Source: Ketobacter sp963922875 (GTDB lineage: Bacteria > Pseudomonadota > Gammaproteobacteria > Pseudomonadales > Ketobacteraceae). From it: a DNA stretch of 64,000 nucleotides. Positions 6,973 to 16,179 of the stretch are shown here, piece after piece; within the stretch, counting starts at the first letter, position 1; the number at the start of each line of letters is the position of its first letter. The position numbers were made by a program, and so were the translations under genes. The notes beneath the pieces are model-generated. The model did no database searches and was not told the DNA's origin. It saw only the letters and a program-made list of their open reading frames with translations. The DNA is taken from assembly GCA_963922875.1 (NCBI GenBank), contig CAWUJH010000001.1, positions 1 through 64,000 of the forward strand, read 5' to 3'.

Positions 6973-9102
6973 ATGGAAAGAACCTCAAAGTTGGTATTAC
7001 CCAGCGCACTGTCATTGCAGCGGTATGTCACTAGTATGCCCATGTTGGCCTTACTATTGATTACTCTATTAGCCACCGTAGGTGAAAACCTCCATACTCG
7101 TGTTCTGGTTTACGGCGCTTATGTATGGGAAGACTACACCCACCTACGCTATATAAGCGAACTGCAGAGCCCCACCTGTACTGTTCTGGAAGGCGAAGCG
7201 TTAACCCAGACCATCAATAGAGAAATGATTCGCCGCGAGAAAGCAGCCGCCAACGACCCCTTAGCGGATGTGTTTGGTAGTGATTTTAATCGCGATGATG
7301 TTCGCCGTTCTATTGTCAGTCAGAATGAGCTTTGCATCGCCCATCACGCTCTCTATAAACGAGTTAAATCGCAGGATAGTTGGCAGATCCGGGCTTATGT
7401 CGCAGGCGAAGTCATACTCTCCCATCTGGTCACCACGGTAACCAGTAATCGACGTTTGATTTTAAGTCTGATTCTGCTGTTTTGTGCTGCCGCTGCCACC
7501 CTGAAAAGAGAGCACATATCCTTAAGAGCGCCATCCACACAGCGCGAAGAATTAATGTCTTCTCTGTCCCAGGTGCTAACTAATTCGATTTTAACTTTAT
7601 CTGCGGTTATTTACCGCCAACAGGAATACGCCAATGCCGCCAGTGGCATGCAAATAAACAATTTATTTATGCATGACATTTTTGTAGTTGGCTTTTTATT
7701 CCTTACGATTACTGCGCTATACCACTTATTTAACCCGAAAGAATTTGCTGAAAAGGGGTCCTGGCTGCGCAGCTTTTTAGCGGTTCCTCTCTACAGCTAC
7801 ATGACTATCAATGCCTTCATTAGCTTTAGTGGCAATGGTTTTTATCATGGCATTCTGGTGTACATGAATGTAATGCTGGATGCCGCCGTTGTATTTCTAA
7901 ACGTTGGCTTATACGTTTGGGTTGGCCTCCTATTAGCACGCAGTTCTTTACCGCAAAAAATATTTGATCTAATTCGAGTCTGGCAGTTGCCTCCCAAATG
8001 GTTATGTTTGGTAATGCTGGCAATTACCTCACCACCAACCGCTTATACCGGTGCATCAGCCGTATTAATCATGGCGGCGGGCCCAGCTATCTATCGTGAG
8101 TTACGCCGTGCAGGCACCAGCGAACCTTTAACCTTGGGTACCATAGCCATCGCGGGTTCCATGGGTACTACATTACGGCCCTGTTTGTTGGTGTTAATTA
8201 TTGCCTACTTGAACAGTAGCGTTACCTCCGATGAAGTCTATTACGCTGGTCTCCATGCGCTGTGGATATCGTTGGTTATTTTTGCTCTTTTCGTTTGGAT
8301 CATGGGTGGTAAAACAGACCCCAACCACAAAATCACTCCAATACGGGAAGCGGTGCCCGCCAGCTTTAAGGCCATGATACCGCTAATCCCTTATGTGTTA
8401 ATTTTTGGCGCTGTATTGCTGTTTTGGTATGTGGTTATGGGTAAAGGCATGGATGAATTTTCTGCCCCAGCCATCTTGCCTATCGGTATGCTGCTCGTCT
8501 TAGCCTACGAACGAATAATCGCTAAAGAGCCTGACCCAGACCCCAATCCGGAAACCGGAAAGTTGAGCGCCAAAACGACCCAGGCCGTTGTCCGAGCATC
8601 GGACGAGTCTGCTCCCTTGATTGGTGCTGTGATTATGTTAATCACCCTATCCATGAGTAGTGGTGGAGTTATCGAACGCTCTGGAATCCTTGAGTTACTC
8701 CCTCAGGATTTAGGTGCGATTTGGCTTAGCTTAACGTTGTTGATGGGAATGCTGGTAATCCTGGGAATGTTCATGGATCCCTTCGGCGCAATTATGCTAG
8801 TGAACGCCAGTCTGTTTCCCTGGGCCATGCACTGTGGCATTGATCCGGTACATTTTTGGATCGTTGCACTTATGGCATTTGAAGTGGGCTACCTAACCCC
8901 ACCGGTGGCGTTGAATCACCTAATCACCCGACAGGTGGTGGGCCCGCCTATAGAATGGGAAAGTTTACACGGTTCGTTCTGGCAACGTTATTACTACATC
9001 ATTTTCCCCATTATAGTTATGGGCGTATCGTTGATGGCAGTAGCTTATTTACCGTTGATGTTCCCCGCGTTATTCTCTGGCTTACTTACCGGGATTAACT
9101 GA
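6973..9102 (+). CDS. TRAP transporter large permease with N-terminal extension (DctQM-like)
   Basis: A 709-aa multi-pass membrane protein. The C-terminal half (from about residue 280) has the DctM layout: many TM segments, a GASAVLIMAAGPAIYREL loop, a second VGYLTPPVALN loop, and a pair of halves typical of ion-transporter-superfamily permeases. The N-terminal about 280 residues add a TM, a soluble stretch with a few cysteines, and about four more TM segments, which may be a built-in DctQ-like small subunit. No DctP solute-binding gene is nearby, so the ligand is unknown. The start ATG 6973 follows an AGAAGAAA run; the upstream ATG 6928 lies in the promoter. Confidence 0.78.
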   Translation: MERTSKLVLPSALSLQRYVTSMPMLALLLITLLATVGENLHTRVLVYGAYVWEDYTHLRYISELQSPTCTVLEGEALTQTINREMIRREKAAANDPLADVFGSDFNRDDVRRSIVSQNELCIAHHALYKRVKSQDSWQIRAYVAGEVILSHLVTTVTSNRRLILSLILLFCAAAATLKREHISLRAPSTQREELMSSLSQVLTNSILTLSAVIYRQQEYANAASGMQINNLFMHDIFVVGFLFLTITALYHLFNPKEFAEKGSWLRSFLAVPLYSYMTINAFISFSGNGFYHGILVYMNVMLDAAVVFLNVGLYVWVGLLLARSSLPQKIFDLIRVWQLPPKWLCLVMLAITSPPTAYTGASAVLIMAAGPAIYRELRRAGTSEPLTLGTIAIAGSMGTTLRPCLLVLIIAYLNSSVTSDEVYYAGLHALWISLVIFALFVWIMGGKTDPNHKITPIREAVPASFKAMIPLIPYVLIFGAVLLFWYVVMGKGMDEFSAPAILPIGMLLVLAYERIIAKEPDPDPNPETGKLSAKTTQAVVRASDESAPLIGAVIMLITLSMSSGGVIERSGILELLPQDLGAIWLSLTLLMGMLVILGMFMDPFGAIMLVNASLFPWAMHCGIDPVHFWIVALMAFEVGYLTPPVALNHLITRQVVGPPIEWESLHGSFWQRYYYIIFPIIVMGVSLMAVAYLPLMFPALFSGLLTGIN

Positions 9103-9132
9103 TCGGAATCGTTAGTTTTTTATTGCTAGTAC

Positions 9133-9178
9133 TGCTACCACTTACTCAACGCACTTTTATAGCGAGTAAGTGGTAGCA
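9133..9178. repeat. 15-bp perfect inverted repeat
   Basis: TGCTACCACTTACTC (9133-9147) is the exact reverse complement of GAGTAAGTGGTAGCA (9164-9178), with a 16-base loop. There is no T-run on either side, so it is not a standard intrinsic terminator, although the position after the TRAP gene suggests a transcript 3' end, a stabilising hairpin or a protein-binding site. Confidence 0.75.
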
Positions 9179-9257
9179 TATCGTTCATCAAACCCCCTAT
9201 CAAAGCACCAATACACCTAGTGTCAAAAAAGCTCAATGCAGTCGCAGGAGTCCTATC

Positions 9258-10115
9258 ATGTACCATCGATTGATTAATCGTTTTTTTACCTTGATCACGC
9301 TCATTGTTTTGCTCGCAGGTTGCGACACGATCAATAGTGCGCTGGTTAAATCAGTGGCAGAAAAGCCGGAGTTATCCGTGCAGGGCCTTAAGGTTACAGG
9401 AATAAGTTTGAGTTCAGTGAGCCTACTATTGACTCTCAAGGTACAAAACCCCAATAGTTACAAACTTGCAATTTCCGGTTATGACTATCAGATCGCCCTC
9501 GATGATAAAAAAATTCTGGATGGAAGCGATGACAAAGGCTTTAGCGTACCTGCGAAGGATTCCAGCACAGTAGAACTTCCATTAACCATAGGTTTCATAC
9601 AAGCAAAAGAATTACTGGCTTCCATAGGCACTGACAATCAGCTCAAATATGATGTAAAAGCCAAGATGAAATTAGCCGCGCCCGTGTTAAATTTATTATC
9701 CATAAACGCGGGTAAACAAGGATCCATCGAGATACCCCAGTTACCCGATGTCAGCTTTGGGAATCTGGATGTTAAGAATATCAGTTTTACCGAAGCCAGC
9801 TTTATCTTAACGATGAACGTTACCAATCCCAACAAATTCGGAATGGATATTAAAGACATTGACTACACGTTTAGCGTAGCAGGTGAACCGTGGTTTTCCG
9901 GCGCACTAGACCAGACTATCCAATTGACACAAAACCAAACCACTACGGTAAAAATTCCCTTAAAAGTTGGCTTGAACAAACTCGGCAGTGGCCTGCTTAG
10001 CGCATTACGCAATGGCACTTTATCGAACTATTCTCTGGATGCTAATGTTACGGTGGACAGCGGCTACGAGGCCCTGAAAAATCTGCGGGTTCCTCTTCAT
10101 TACACCAAAGAATAA
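9258..10115 (+). CDS. LEA type 2 (WHy-domain) lipoprotein
   Basis: A 285-aa lipoprotein with a clear lipobox (LLAG-C22). Two LEA-14/WHy domains follow (about residues 38-150 and 165-280); each has the VxNPN motif (KVQNPNSYKLAISG and NVTNPNKFGMDIKD). Such proteins are beta-sandwich, often linked to desiccation or osmotic tolerance, and bacterial examples sit at the outer membrane. The start has a good AGGAG box. The gene stands alone, convergent with the SDR gene downstream. Function beyond the family is not known. Confidence 0.85.
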   Translation: MYHRLINRFFTLITLIVLLAGCDTINSALVKSVAEKPELSVQGLKVTGISLSSVSLLLTLKVQNPNSYKLAISGYDYQIALDDKKILDGSDDKGFSVPAKDSSTVELPLTIGFIQAKELLASIGTDNQLKYDVKAKMKLAAPVLNLLSINAGKQGSIEIPQLPDVSFGNLDVKNISFTEASFILTMNVTNPNKFGMDIKDIDYTFSVAGEPWFSGALDQTIQLTQNQTTTVKIPLKVGLNKLGSGLLSALRNGTLSNYSLDANVTVDSGYEALKNLRVPLHYTKE

Positions 10116-10146
10116 ATAGCGTTCTCTTTGTTTTTGTATTTCCAGT

Positions 10147-11055
10147 TTAGGTCAGTTGTGGTGGATCCTCTGCCACAACTTCTGCCAATCCTTCCGCAAA
10201 AGGGCGATTACGAAAACCAATATCTCGCTCGGCTTTAGCATTATCAATCTTAACACCCAGGGGTAATGGCAACGCCAATATTCTGGGAGATCCCGGCACC
10301 AATACTTTTAGCGCTTTTAAAAAATCAGCGATCTGCAAATTATCTCCACCCACATTGTAGGCTTGACCAATGCTTACATCATTTTTTAGTGCTCCCACCA
10401 CAGCATCAGCCACATCACCCGCAAAAACAACAGGAAAACCAATACTGGGCAGGGGCAAAAGCGGGAGCTTAAACAGGCGATAAATGGGCGCCATAAAATT
10501 GGAATCTCTGGCGCCATAAACAGCTGTCGGTCGCAATGTGGTAACGTCTAACTGATATCGCTGCGCCATATCCCAGGCCATAACTTCACTGGTTTGTTTG
10601 GTGGCCCGATAGGGGCCACCCTGGCGTTTCGCACCGTTAAGTTGCGGGGATTTTTCATTAAGCTTACGGAATATCGACCAGCGGTAAATGCCAAAAGTAC
10701 TGATATGAATTACCCGCTTTACCCCCGCTTCGTGAACCGCATTATAGACATTGCAAGTACCTTCAAGGTTTGCTTTTTCATGATCATTCCAGGCGTGCAT
10801 GCTCTTCTGTAATACGTACATAGCAGCATTGGACACCACTGCATCACAACCTTTGAAAGCTTCTGTCAGAGACACCACATCATTCAGGTCTGCTTGTCGA
10901 AACTCTACCCCTTCGCGGCTTAAGAATGCCGCTTTGGCAGGATTGCGAACCACTCCCACAACTTTAGCGCCAGCGCGCAACAAGCTACGACAAATATAAA
11001 CTCCAATCATGCCACTCGCACCTGTGACTGCCACGGTTTTGCCTTGAATATCCAC
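10147..11055 (-). CDS. Extended SDR / NAD-dependent epimerase-dehydratase
   Basis: A 302-aa extended short-chain dehydrogenase. The nucleotide-binding GASGMIG motif is at residues 12-18, and there is an STFGIY...YRATK catalytic region (Y about 148, K about 152). It resembles 3-beta-hydroxysteroid-dehydrogenase-like and sugar-epimerase-like members. The start is GTG at 11055 with AGGGAG upstream. Its neighbours on the same strand (DUF962 protein and saccharopine-dehydrogenase-like protein) suggest a lipid-related unit. Substrate unassigned. Confidence 0.88.
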   Translation of the reverse strand: MDIQGKTVAVTGASGMIGVYICRSLLRAGAKVVGVVRNPAKAAFLSREGVEFRQADLNDVVSLTEAFKGCDAVVSNAAMYVLQKSMHAWNDHEKANLEGTCNVYNAVHEAGVKRVIHISTFGIYRWSIFRKLNEKSPQLNGAKRQGGPYRATKQTSEVMAWDMAQRYQLDVTTLRPTAVYGARDSNFMAPIYRLFKLPLLPLPSIGFPVVFAGDVADAVVGALKNDVSIGQAYNVGGDNLQIADFLKALKVLVPGSPRILALPLPLGVKIDNAKAERDIGFRNRPFAEGLAEVVAEDPPQLT

Positions 11056-11098
11056 CGTATTGCTCCCTAAAGATTTACGTTTTATTTATTATGAATAA

Positions 11099-11410
11099 CT
11101 ATTCCGACGTCTTAACCAAATTCAAACCGACTTTCTGAGTCCACCATGCCAATCCCACGATTAATTGGCGCTTGTCATCCACAAACGATGGCTTCTTACC
11201 TTCGAATATATGACCGGCAAATTGAAAACCCCAGCCAACAGCGAACATGGGCACCGCCAAAGGTAAACCTACAATAGTGGCACCCACCGGTATTGAGGCA
11301 GCAATCATGGGAATACCCACACTGTGGCAGAACTGATTACGCGGATCCTGATGATCGTTTTTATATTGTTCTAAAAGATCAGTCCATTCCTCGTTGAGCG
11401 TAATTTGCAT
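11099..11410 (-). CDS. DUF962 / Mpo1-like membrane protein
   Basis: A 103-aa small membrane protein of the DUF962 (Mpo1/YGL010w) family. The diagnostic N-x-x-x-H-x-x-G-I-P pattern is present (NQFCHSVGIP, about residues 26-35), followed by two hydrophobic segments and an FAGHIFEGKKPSF motif. The yeast member is an Fe(II) dioxygenase acting on 2-hydroxy fatty acids; the bacterial role is inferred only. It lies 15 bases after the saccharopine-dehydrogenase-like gene and 43 bases before the SDR, in one likely minus-strand operon. Confidence 0.82.
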   Translation of the reverse strand: MQITLNEEWTDLLEQYKNDHQDPRNQFCHSVGIPMIAASIPVGATIVGLPLAVPMFAVGWGFQFAGHIFEGKKPSFVDDKRQLIVGLAWWTQKVGLNLVKTSE

Positions 11411-11425
11411 ATTAAATCCTCTCTT

Positions 11426-12655
11426 TTACAATACGTCGAAGGTTAACCCGGCATTCGCCTGTAGCCGTTTTACCAAGGCGTCTCCCATGGCTGTTGCGGG
11501 CGTCCAAAACCCCCCAGGTTTAGCTGACTTCGGAATATCATTAATTAAACACAAACTGGCTTCCGCAATAATTTTTGCCGTTGAACCATAACCAGGATCA
11601 CGATCACCAGTTACTTTAACTTCTAGCTTTTTGCCGTCGGCTGTGGTTCCCAAAAAACGAAAATCATAGAAGCCATTGGTTTGGGATTCTTCGGTAGGAC
11701 CTTCACCTGGTGCAGGCAAGAAAAATTTTTCCATAAACCAACGCGTAGGCGTTATGGCTCCCGCCATAAAAAAGCTGGCGATGGCAGCCGTAATACCTTG
11801 CGCCAGGAACCACCCCGCAGCACCCTTCCCGGTCATCATGGCTTCATCATACTGAAACTGTTCACCATAATAGCCCTCCAATAAGGCATTACTCCGAAAT
11901 ACAATGCGGGTATTAATGGCCGCCATAATAAAGGGTGCCAACCATACTTTATAATGCTCGTCGTAGGTGGCCGAATTTACGCTTACTTGGCGCACATCAG
12001 GGGTAACGCGGTTTTGACAAAGCGCATAGGGATTGCCTAATACCTTCCGCATCTCTGGCTGTTTAGTGAAGGTCTTGGCGGCATTCAACATACTGGCAAT
12101 GGTGCCACCAGAAAGCCCACCCCGCATCGATTTGATTCGTAACTTGATTTGAGTACAGGGCTGCTTGAATTGCTTTTGCGCCTGTTGCTGAAGAAAATAG
12201 ACGCCAAGATCAGAGGGTACGGAGTCAAAACCACAGCAATTAACGATACGGGCGCCGGAGGCCTGAGCGACTGCTTCATACTTTTCAATCATCGGCGCAA
12301 TCCATTGTACTTCACCAGATAAATCACAATAATCAACACCTTGCTCAGCACAAACTTTAATGAGCGCCTCTCCGTACAATGCGTAAGGACCTACCGTTGT
12401 CAGTATCAATCCGGTTTGTTGACACAGGGCTAATAGTGAGGACTCGTCATTTGAATTCGCAATCAACGTGGGAACCTGTGCGGCTTCGCGACCAAGCTGT
12501 TGTTTGATTTCATTTAATTTTGTTTCTGAGCGGCCAGCGATTGCCCACTTCAAATCTCCACCTAATCCGTAGGTTTCGTATAAGTATCGAAATGTAATCT
12601 GACCAACAAAACTTGTCGCGCCGAAAAGCACTAGGTCATAGGGCTTCGCATCCAT
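11426..12655 (-). CDS. Saccharopine-dehydrogenase-like oxidoreductase
   Basis: A 409-aa protein with an N-terminal NAD(P)-binding GATSFVGQ motif (residues 12-19), an AGRSETKL segment, and a C-terminal region typical of saccharopine-dehydrogenase-like / trans-acting enoyl reductase proteins. Despite the family name these proteins are usually not in lysine metabolism; some members act on polyketide or lipid substrates. It heads a three-gene minus-strand unit with DUF962 and an extended SDR and is divergent from the StpA-like gene. Nothing suggests truncation. Confidence 0.85.
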   Translation of the reverse strand: MDAKPYDLVLFGATSFVGQITFRYLYETYGLGGDLKWAIAGRSETKLNEIKQQLGREAAQVPTLIANSNDESSLLALCQQTGLILTTVGPYALYGEALIKVCAEQGVDYCDLSGEVQWIAPMIEKYEAVAQASGARIVNCCGFDSVPSDLGVYFLQQQAQKQFKQPCTQIKLRIKSMRGGLSGGTIASMLNAAKTFTKQPEMRKVLGNPYALCQNRVTPDVRQVSVNSATYDEHYKVWLAPFIMAAINTRIVFRSNALLEGYYGEQFQYDEAMMTGKGAAGWFLAQGITAAIASFFMAGAITPTRWFMEKFFLPAPGEGPTEESQTNGFYDFRFLGTTADGKKLEVKVTGDRDPGYGSTAKIIAEASLCLINDIPKSAKPGGFWTPATAMGDALVKRLQANAGLTFDVL

Positions 12656-12817
12656 GGTGATTGTCTCCTGCAGCTGTATGGCATATGTGTGATGATCTAT
12701 TGCCGGGCCACTGATGTTACACGTAAATAGGCCGCCGCGTCACGGGCGGGGCTTGCCATTTGCAGGAGGGTCAAGTATACCTATCGCCATCGACCGCCGC
12801 TGTGATTAAAACAATCT

Positions 12818-14050
12818 ATGTTTTCGACTGCCGATTCAAATCTAATAACAACCTTGGCTGAAGCCAATAACCTGTTGATAATTCAGGATCTTGATGGCGT
12901 TTGCATGGGATTGGTGAAGGACCCTCTAACCCGTGTTTTAGACCCAAACTATGTGCGCGCCTGCGAACGCTTGCGGGGAGAGTTCTTTGTGTTGACCAAT
13001 GGCGAACATATCGGTCGTCGCGGAATTAATCAATTGGTCAGCGGGCCTTGGGGGCTACCCGGATTGGGCGCTGGCGGCGTTCAATGGCAGACTTCCTTTG
13101 GCGAAGTTTCGCACCCCGGCGTTTCCCAGGCAGAATTGGATTTTCTGCGCCAGACGCCTATAAAAATGCAAGCGCGCTTACACCAAAGGCTTTCGCAGCC
13201 ACCCTATTCAATCAACGAAACGGATTTACAGCGCTTGCTGGGAGCAGCGATACTAAATAACCCGGTCTCTCCCACCATAAATACCAACTGTTTTTACCCC
13301 TATTTTGCGTCACAGCCTGAGCTCTATGCAGCGCTCCAGCACCAGGTGCTAGAATTGCTCAACGAGCTCTTGGCAGAAGCCAAAGAGCACCAGCTCGAAG
13401 ACGCCTTTTTTATTCACCTGGCCCCGAACCTTGGCCGTGAACAAGGGCGCGAACGAATGAAGGTTGCCACGGATCAAAGCCCTGGCACTACGGATTTTCA
13501 ACTGATGCTAAGAGGAGCCATCAAAGAAGTGGGTGTCTTCTATATTTTGAATCAGTATTACTTTCAACTCACGGGCGAATTCCCCCTGGGCGAGGAGTTC
13601 AATGTCCGCGACGCTCCCCAGAACCTGGACGAATTGGTGCAAATGGCGGTTGAGCACTTTGATCCTAGGTTCATGCCTACCTTGGTTGGCGTTGGCGATA
13701 CCATTACCTCGGAGCGATCGCCCAATAATACCCGTTATCTAAGGGGCGGCAGTGACCGTGGCTTCCTGTCGGTGATTCAAAAACTGGGTCAGCGTTTACA
13801 GACACCCACTCAAATTCTATTTGTGGATAGCAGCCACGGTGAGGTGCCACGCCCCCGAGTGGATATGGAAGCCATAAAAAACCACGAGCAACACCCAGAG
13901 CAACCATTCCCCTGGCAAGCGGTGGCAGGAATCAGCGACCCAGAAGATCCACTCCAGGTAAACTACGTTTTTCCCCAAGGACATACACAGTACATCGAAT
14001 TTTTCTGTACGCTGTCAGAGCAGCGAACCGCCTGGAAAACTCATACGTAA
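12818..14050 (+). CDS. stpA: Glucosylglycerol-3-phosphate phosphatase (StpA/GgpP-like)
   Basis: A 410-aa HAD-type phosphatase that I recognise as the StpA/GgpP family of cyanobacteria. Shared features include the nucleophile motif QDLDGVCMGLV (D24, D26), an LTNGEHIGRRG segment, HLAPNLGREQGRERMK, GTTDFQLMLRGAIKE, and a VGVGDTITSE...GGSDRGFL acid loop. In cyanobacteria this enzyme dephosphorylates glucosylglycerol phosphate made by GgpS, giving the osmolyte glucosylglycerol. No ggpS is present in the window, so the partner may be elsewhere. Length matches the family. No ribosome-binding site is evident before ATG 12818. The 3' end overlaps a convergent small gene by ten bases. Confidence 0.85.
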   Translation: MFSTADSNLITTLAEANNLLIIQDLDGVCMGLVKDPLTRVLDPNYVRACERLRGEFFVLTNGEHIGRRGINQLVSGPWGLPGLGAGGVQWQTSFGEVSHPGVSQAELDFLRQTPIKMQARLHQRLSQPPYSINETDLQRLLGAAILNNPVSPTINTNCFYPYFASQPELYAALQHQVLELLNELLAEAKEHQLEDAFFIHLAPNLGREQGRERMKVATDQSPGTTDFQLMLRGAIKEVGVFYILNQYYFQLTGEFPLGEEFNVRDAPQNLDELVQMAVEHFDPRFMPTLVGVGDTITSERSPNNTRYLRGGSDRGFLSVIQKLGQRLQTPTQILFVDSSHGEVPRPRVDMEAIKNHEQHPEQPFPWQAVAGISDPEDPLQVNYVFPQGHTQYIEFFCTLSEQRTAWKTHT

Positions 14051-14442
14051 GCATCCACTGAAGGTTGCCGGGCCTGCCCTTGCAGCTGCTCCAATTTCGC
14101 TAACAATCGCTGCAGATTGGCCGCTGGTTGTCCCTGCTGCTCACAAAAAGCAATACGCCCCTTCAAGTACTGAATAAAATCGAACTTTTCATTATCCACC
14201 ATAGTAGTGGCCGTATCGATTTCCACAGCCAGGGTATCAAGATCTTCCACTTCACCTGATCGCATTATAGCGGCCAGTTCAGCCCGCGTGATTTCGCTAA
14301 AGTTATAGTGACGAGAATGGGCTTCAGCGGCGGATTTTTTCCGCTTTAAACCCATTATTGACCCTGATTTTGCCGCAGCAAACACCGGCTGAGTACTGCG
14401 ATCCTTGGTATAACGTACTGCTTTGGGAGGTAAAATAAACAT
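14041..14442 (-). CDS. Hypothetical protein, 133 aa
   Basis: A basic then helical protein with no signal peptide or TM segment. A Lys-rich stretch lies near residues 33-38, followed by a predicted helical hairpin (residues 60-125) with Gln-rich C-terminal part. It has an AAGGAA ribosome-binding site before ATG 14442 and overlaps the end of stpA tail-to-tail. I do not recognise the family; conservation next to stpA would be the useful test of a link. Confidence 0.6.
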   Translation of the reverse strand: MFILPPKAVRYTKDRSTQPVFAAAKSGSIMGLKRKKSAAEAHSRHYNFSEITRAELAAIMRSGEVEDLDTLAVEIDTATTMVDNEKFDFIQYLKGRIAFCEQQGQPAANLQRLLAKLEQLQGQARQPSVDAYV

Positions 14443-14514
14443 GGTTAGATTCCTTTCACAAAGTGCAGAAAAGAATCAGCAAAGCCTGTACCAACTTGTC
14501 AACCTGGTTTATTT

Positions 14515-14898
14515 TTAATCGGATAATTTAGCGGTCACCTGGATTTCGATTTTCATTTTCTCATCGAGCAACCCGGCTATAAACATAGTGGCAGCAGGCC
14601 GAACTTCACCTAACCACTGGCTCATTATGGGCCAGCATTTTTCAACATCTTCTTTATTCGGGAAAATATAGGTCACCCGCACAACGTTGTTTATGCTGGT
14701 TCCTGCTTCATTTAATACGCCTTGAATGTTCAAAAAACACTGATTGGTCTGTTCAAGTACATCGGAAGAAATAGTCATATCTTTATAGTTGTACCCCGTG
14801 GTACCCGATACAAAAACATAGTTATCATCAACCACCGCTCTTGAATAGCCTATTTTCGCTTCAAATTCAGAACCGCTTGATATTAATTTACGTCCCAT
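14515..14898 (-). CDS. RidA (YjgF/UK114) family protein
   Basis: A 127-aa RidA-family protein with the FVSGTTGYNYK segment (strands beta-2/3) and a VVRVTYIFPNKED stretch. Classic RidA hydrolyses reactive enamines or imines and has an Arg near residue 105; here the PAATMFIAGLLDE region replaces the usual RPxxxxxxV motif, so the call is RidA-like with unproven deaminase activity. It is downstream of the PII-like gene with 27 bases between them and may be co-transcribed. Confidence 0.88.
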   Translation of the reverse strand: MGRKLISSGSEFEAKIGYSRAVVDDNYVFVSGTTGYNYKDMTISSDVLEQTNQCFLNIQGVLNEAGTSINNVVRVTYIFPNKEDVEKCWPIMSQWLGEVRPAATMFIAGLLDEKMKIEIQVTAKLSD

Positions 14899-14925
14899 TC
14901 ATTTTCCCTTTTTTTGACTTTATTT

Positions 14926-16149
14926 TTAGTTAATCGATGCTCCCCGATACAGGCGTTGACTTTTTTCCTCCTGCTTGGGTGACGTGTAGGTATAACCTCG
15001 GGTTACCGGCTGTACGAAAATACAGATATCGTTGATACCGTTTTGCGCACAAGCTTGTTTAATACTTTGTTTAACCGCCTCAACTAAACGGCGATCCAAA
15101 ACACAGCGAATAATACCACTCTCTCGGTTTAAGCGAACCCCTCGTGCCGTGGTTTTGGATTCTACTTCGATAAAGCGCGCGTAGCTAACACTAGCGCCTC
15201 GTGCGCCCCCCGCCAAGATGGCATCCAGCAATATTTCCGTGTACTTGCGTGCCACGATGCAGCCTAAGCACTCCTGATCAAGCAACCATACGCGATCATC
15301 AACGACGCCAAACAATGACAACCCGGCGCTCTTACCCGTCGCACCCAACTCCACCACGGATTGATCGCGCCAGTCGGTAGAGCCCTTTAATCCGTCAATC
15401 GCCGCTACCACCTGTTGCATATTCGCGTTATAGCCACGGTTACCTACCCGAGTTGGCAAGTTAATTAATCCTTTACGAACCGGCATTCGAAACAGAAAGC
15501 CGCGGCCGGGCATTTCCAAACGACCAGCTTCAATCATGGCTTCGCTCACGGCGATTTTATCCACGTTATCAACGATGACAGTAACCACTTCCTTTTGTCC
15601 TCGCTTGGTAATTTTCAACCAACCCAGGCGATCTCTTAAACCACGCCCTTCGGAATAGAAAATTACCGGGCCATGGGCGCCGGCCTCCATGGCAGCACGG
15701 GACACTGCTTCCACCTGATCGTTTTGCAGAACACAAAAAATCGCGGATAAATTTTCTTTGTGGCCAAGGGATTCATTAATTTCTTCGGCACTGTCTTCAT
15801 CGACCGATGACCAGAGGGAGAAATCTTCACTGTATTCCACTTCATCACAGGGCACAGAGTAGACCGCACCGGCACCATGGCGATGCAGTTTTCCATGTCG
15901 GACAATAGACGCAAAAATTTGATCTACCTGAGGATCAGGCACCAAGAACTGCAAATATTCCAACTCTGGACTGATTACCGGTAAAAAATGTTGATACCAG
16001 CGATCACGAATTACCGTACCACGTGCATTAATCAGCAATGCATTTTGCTCACCTAGCTCAAACAACCCTTCCACAACTTTCATAGCCATTGCCGGAGGTA
16101 AAATAGCCGTGATTATGGATACATTCGAACGGTGGGAAAACTCAGTCAT
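14926..16149 (-). CDS. Multi-domain PII-like signalling protein
   Basis: A 407-aa soluble protein that reads as repeated ferredoxin-like PII-type domains. An N-terminal domain covers about 1-110 (SIITAILPPAMAMKVVEGL then a T-loop-like region), a central one about 130-240 (ENLSAIFCVLQNDQVEAVSRAAMEAGAHG), and a C-terminal one about 285-395 (CLGCIVARKYTEILLDAILAGGARGAS). PII-like proteins bind adenylates or related ligands and gate neighbouring transporters. The partner DUF1538 transporter gene lies 30 bases upstream in the same operon, so regulation of that transporter is the simplest hypothesis. Three linked domains in one chain would mimic a PII trimer. Confidence 0.75.
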   Translation of the reverse strand: MTEFSHRSNVSIITAILPPAMAMKVVEGLFELGEQNALLINARGTVIRDRWYQHFLPVISPELEYLQFLVPDPQVDQIFASIVRHGKLHRHGAGAVYSVPCDEVEYSEDFSLWSSVDEDSAEEINESLGHKENLSAIFCVLQNDQVEAVSRAAMEAGAHGPVIFYSEGRGLRDRLGWLKITKRGQKEVVTVIVDNVDKIAVSEAMIEAGRLEMPGRGFLFRMPVRKGLINLPTRVGNRGYNANMQQVVAAIDGLKGSTDWRDQSVVELGATGKSAGLSLFGVVDDRVWLLDQECLGCIVARKYTEILLDAILAGGARGASVSYARFIEVESKTTARGVRLNRESGIIRCVLDRRLVEAVKQSIKQACAQNGINDICIFVQPVTRGYTYTSPKQEEKSQRLYRGASIN

Positions 16150-16179
16150 GATTCTTACCTCTGTTCATGATTTATCACC

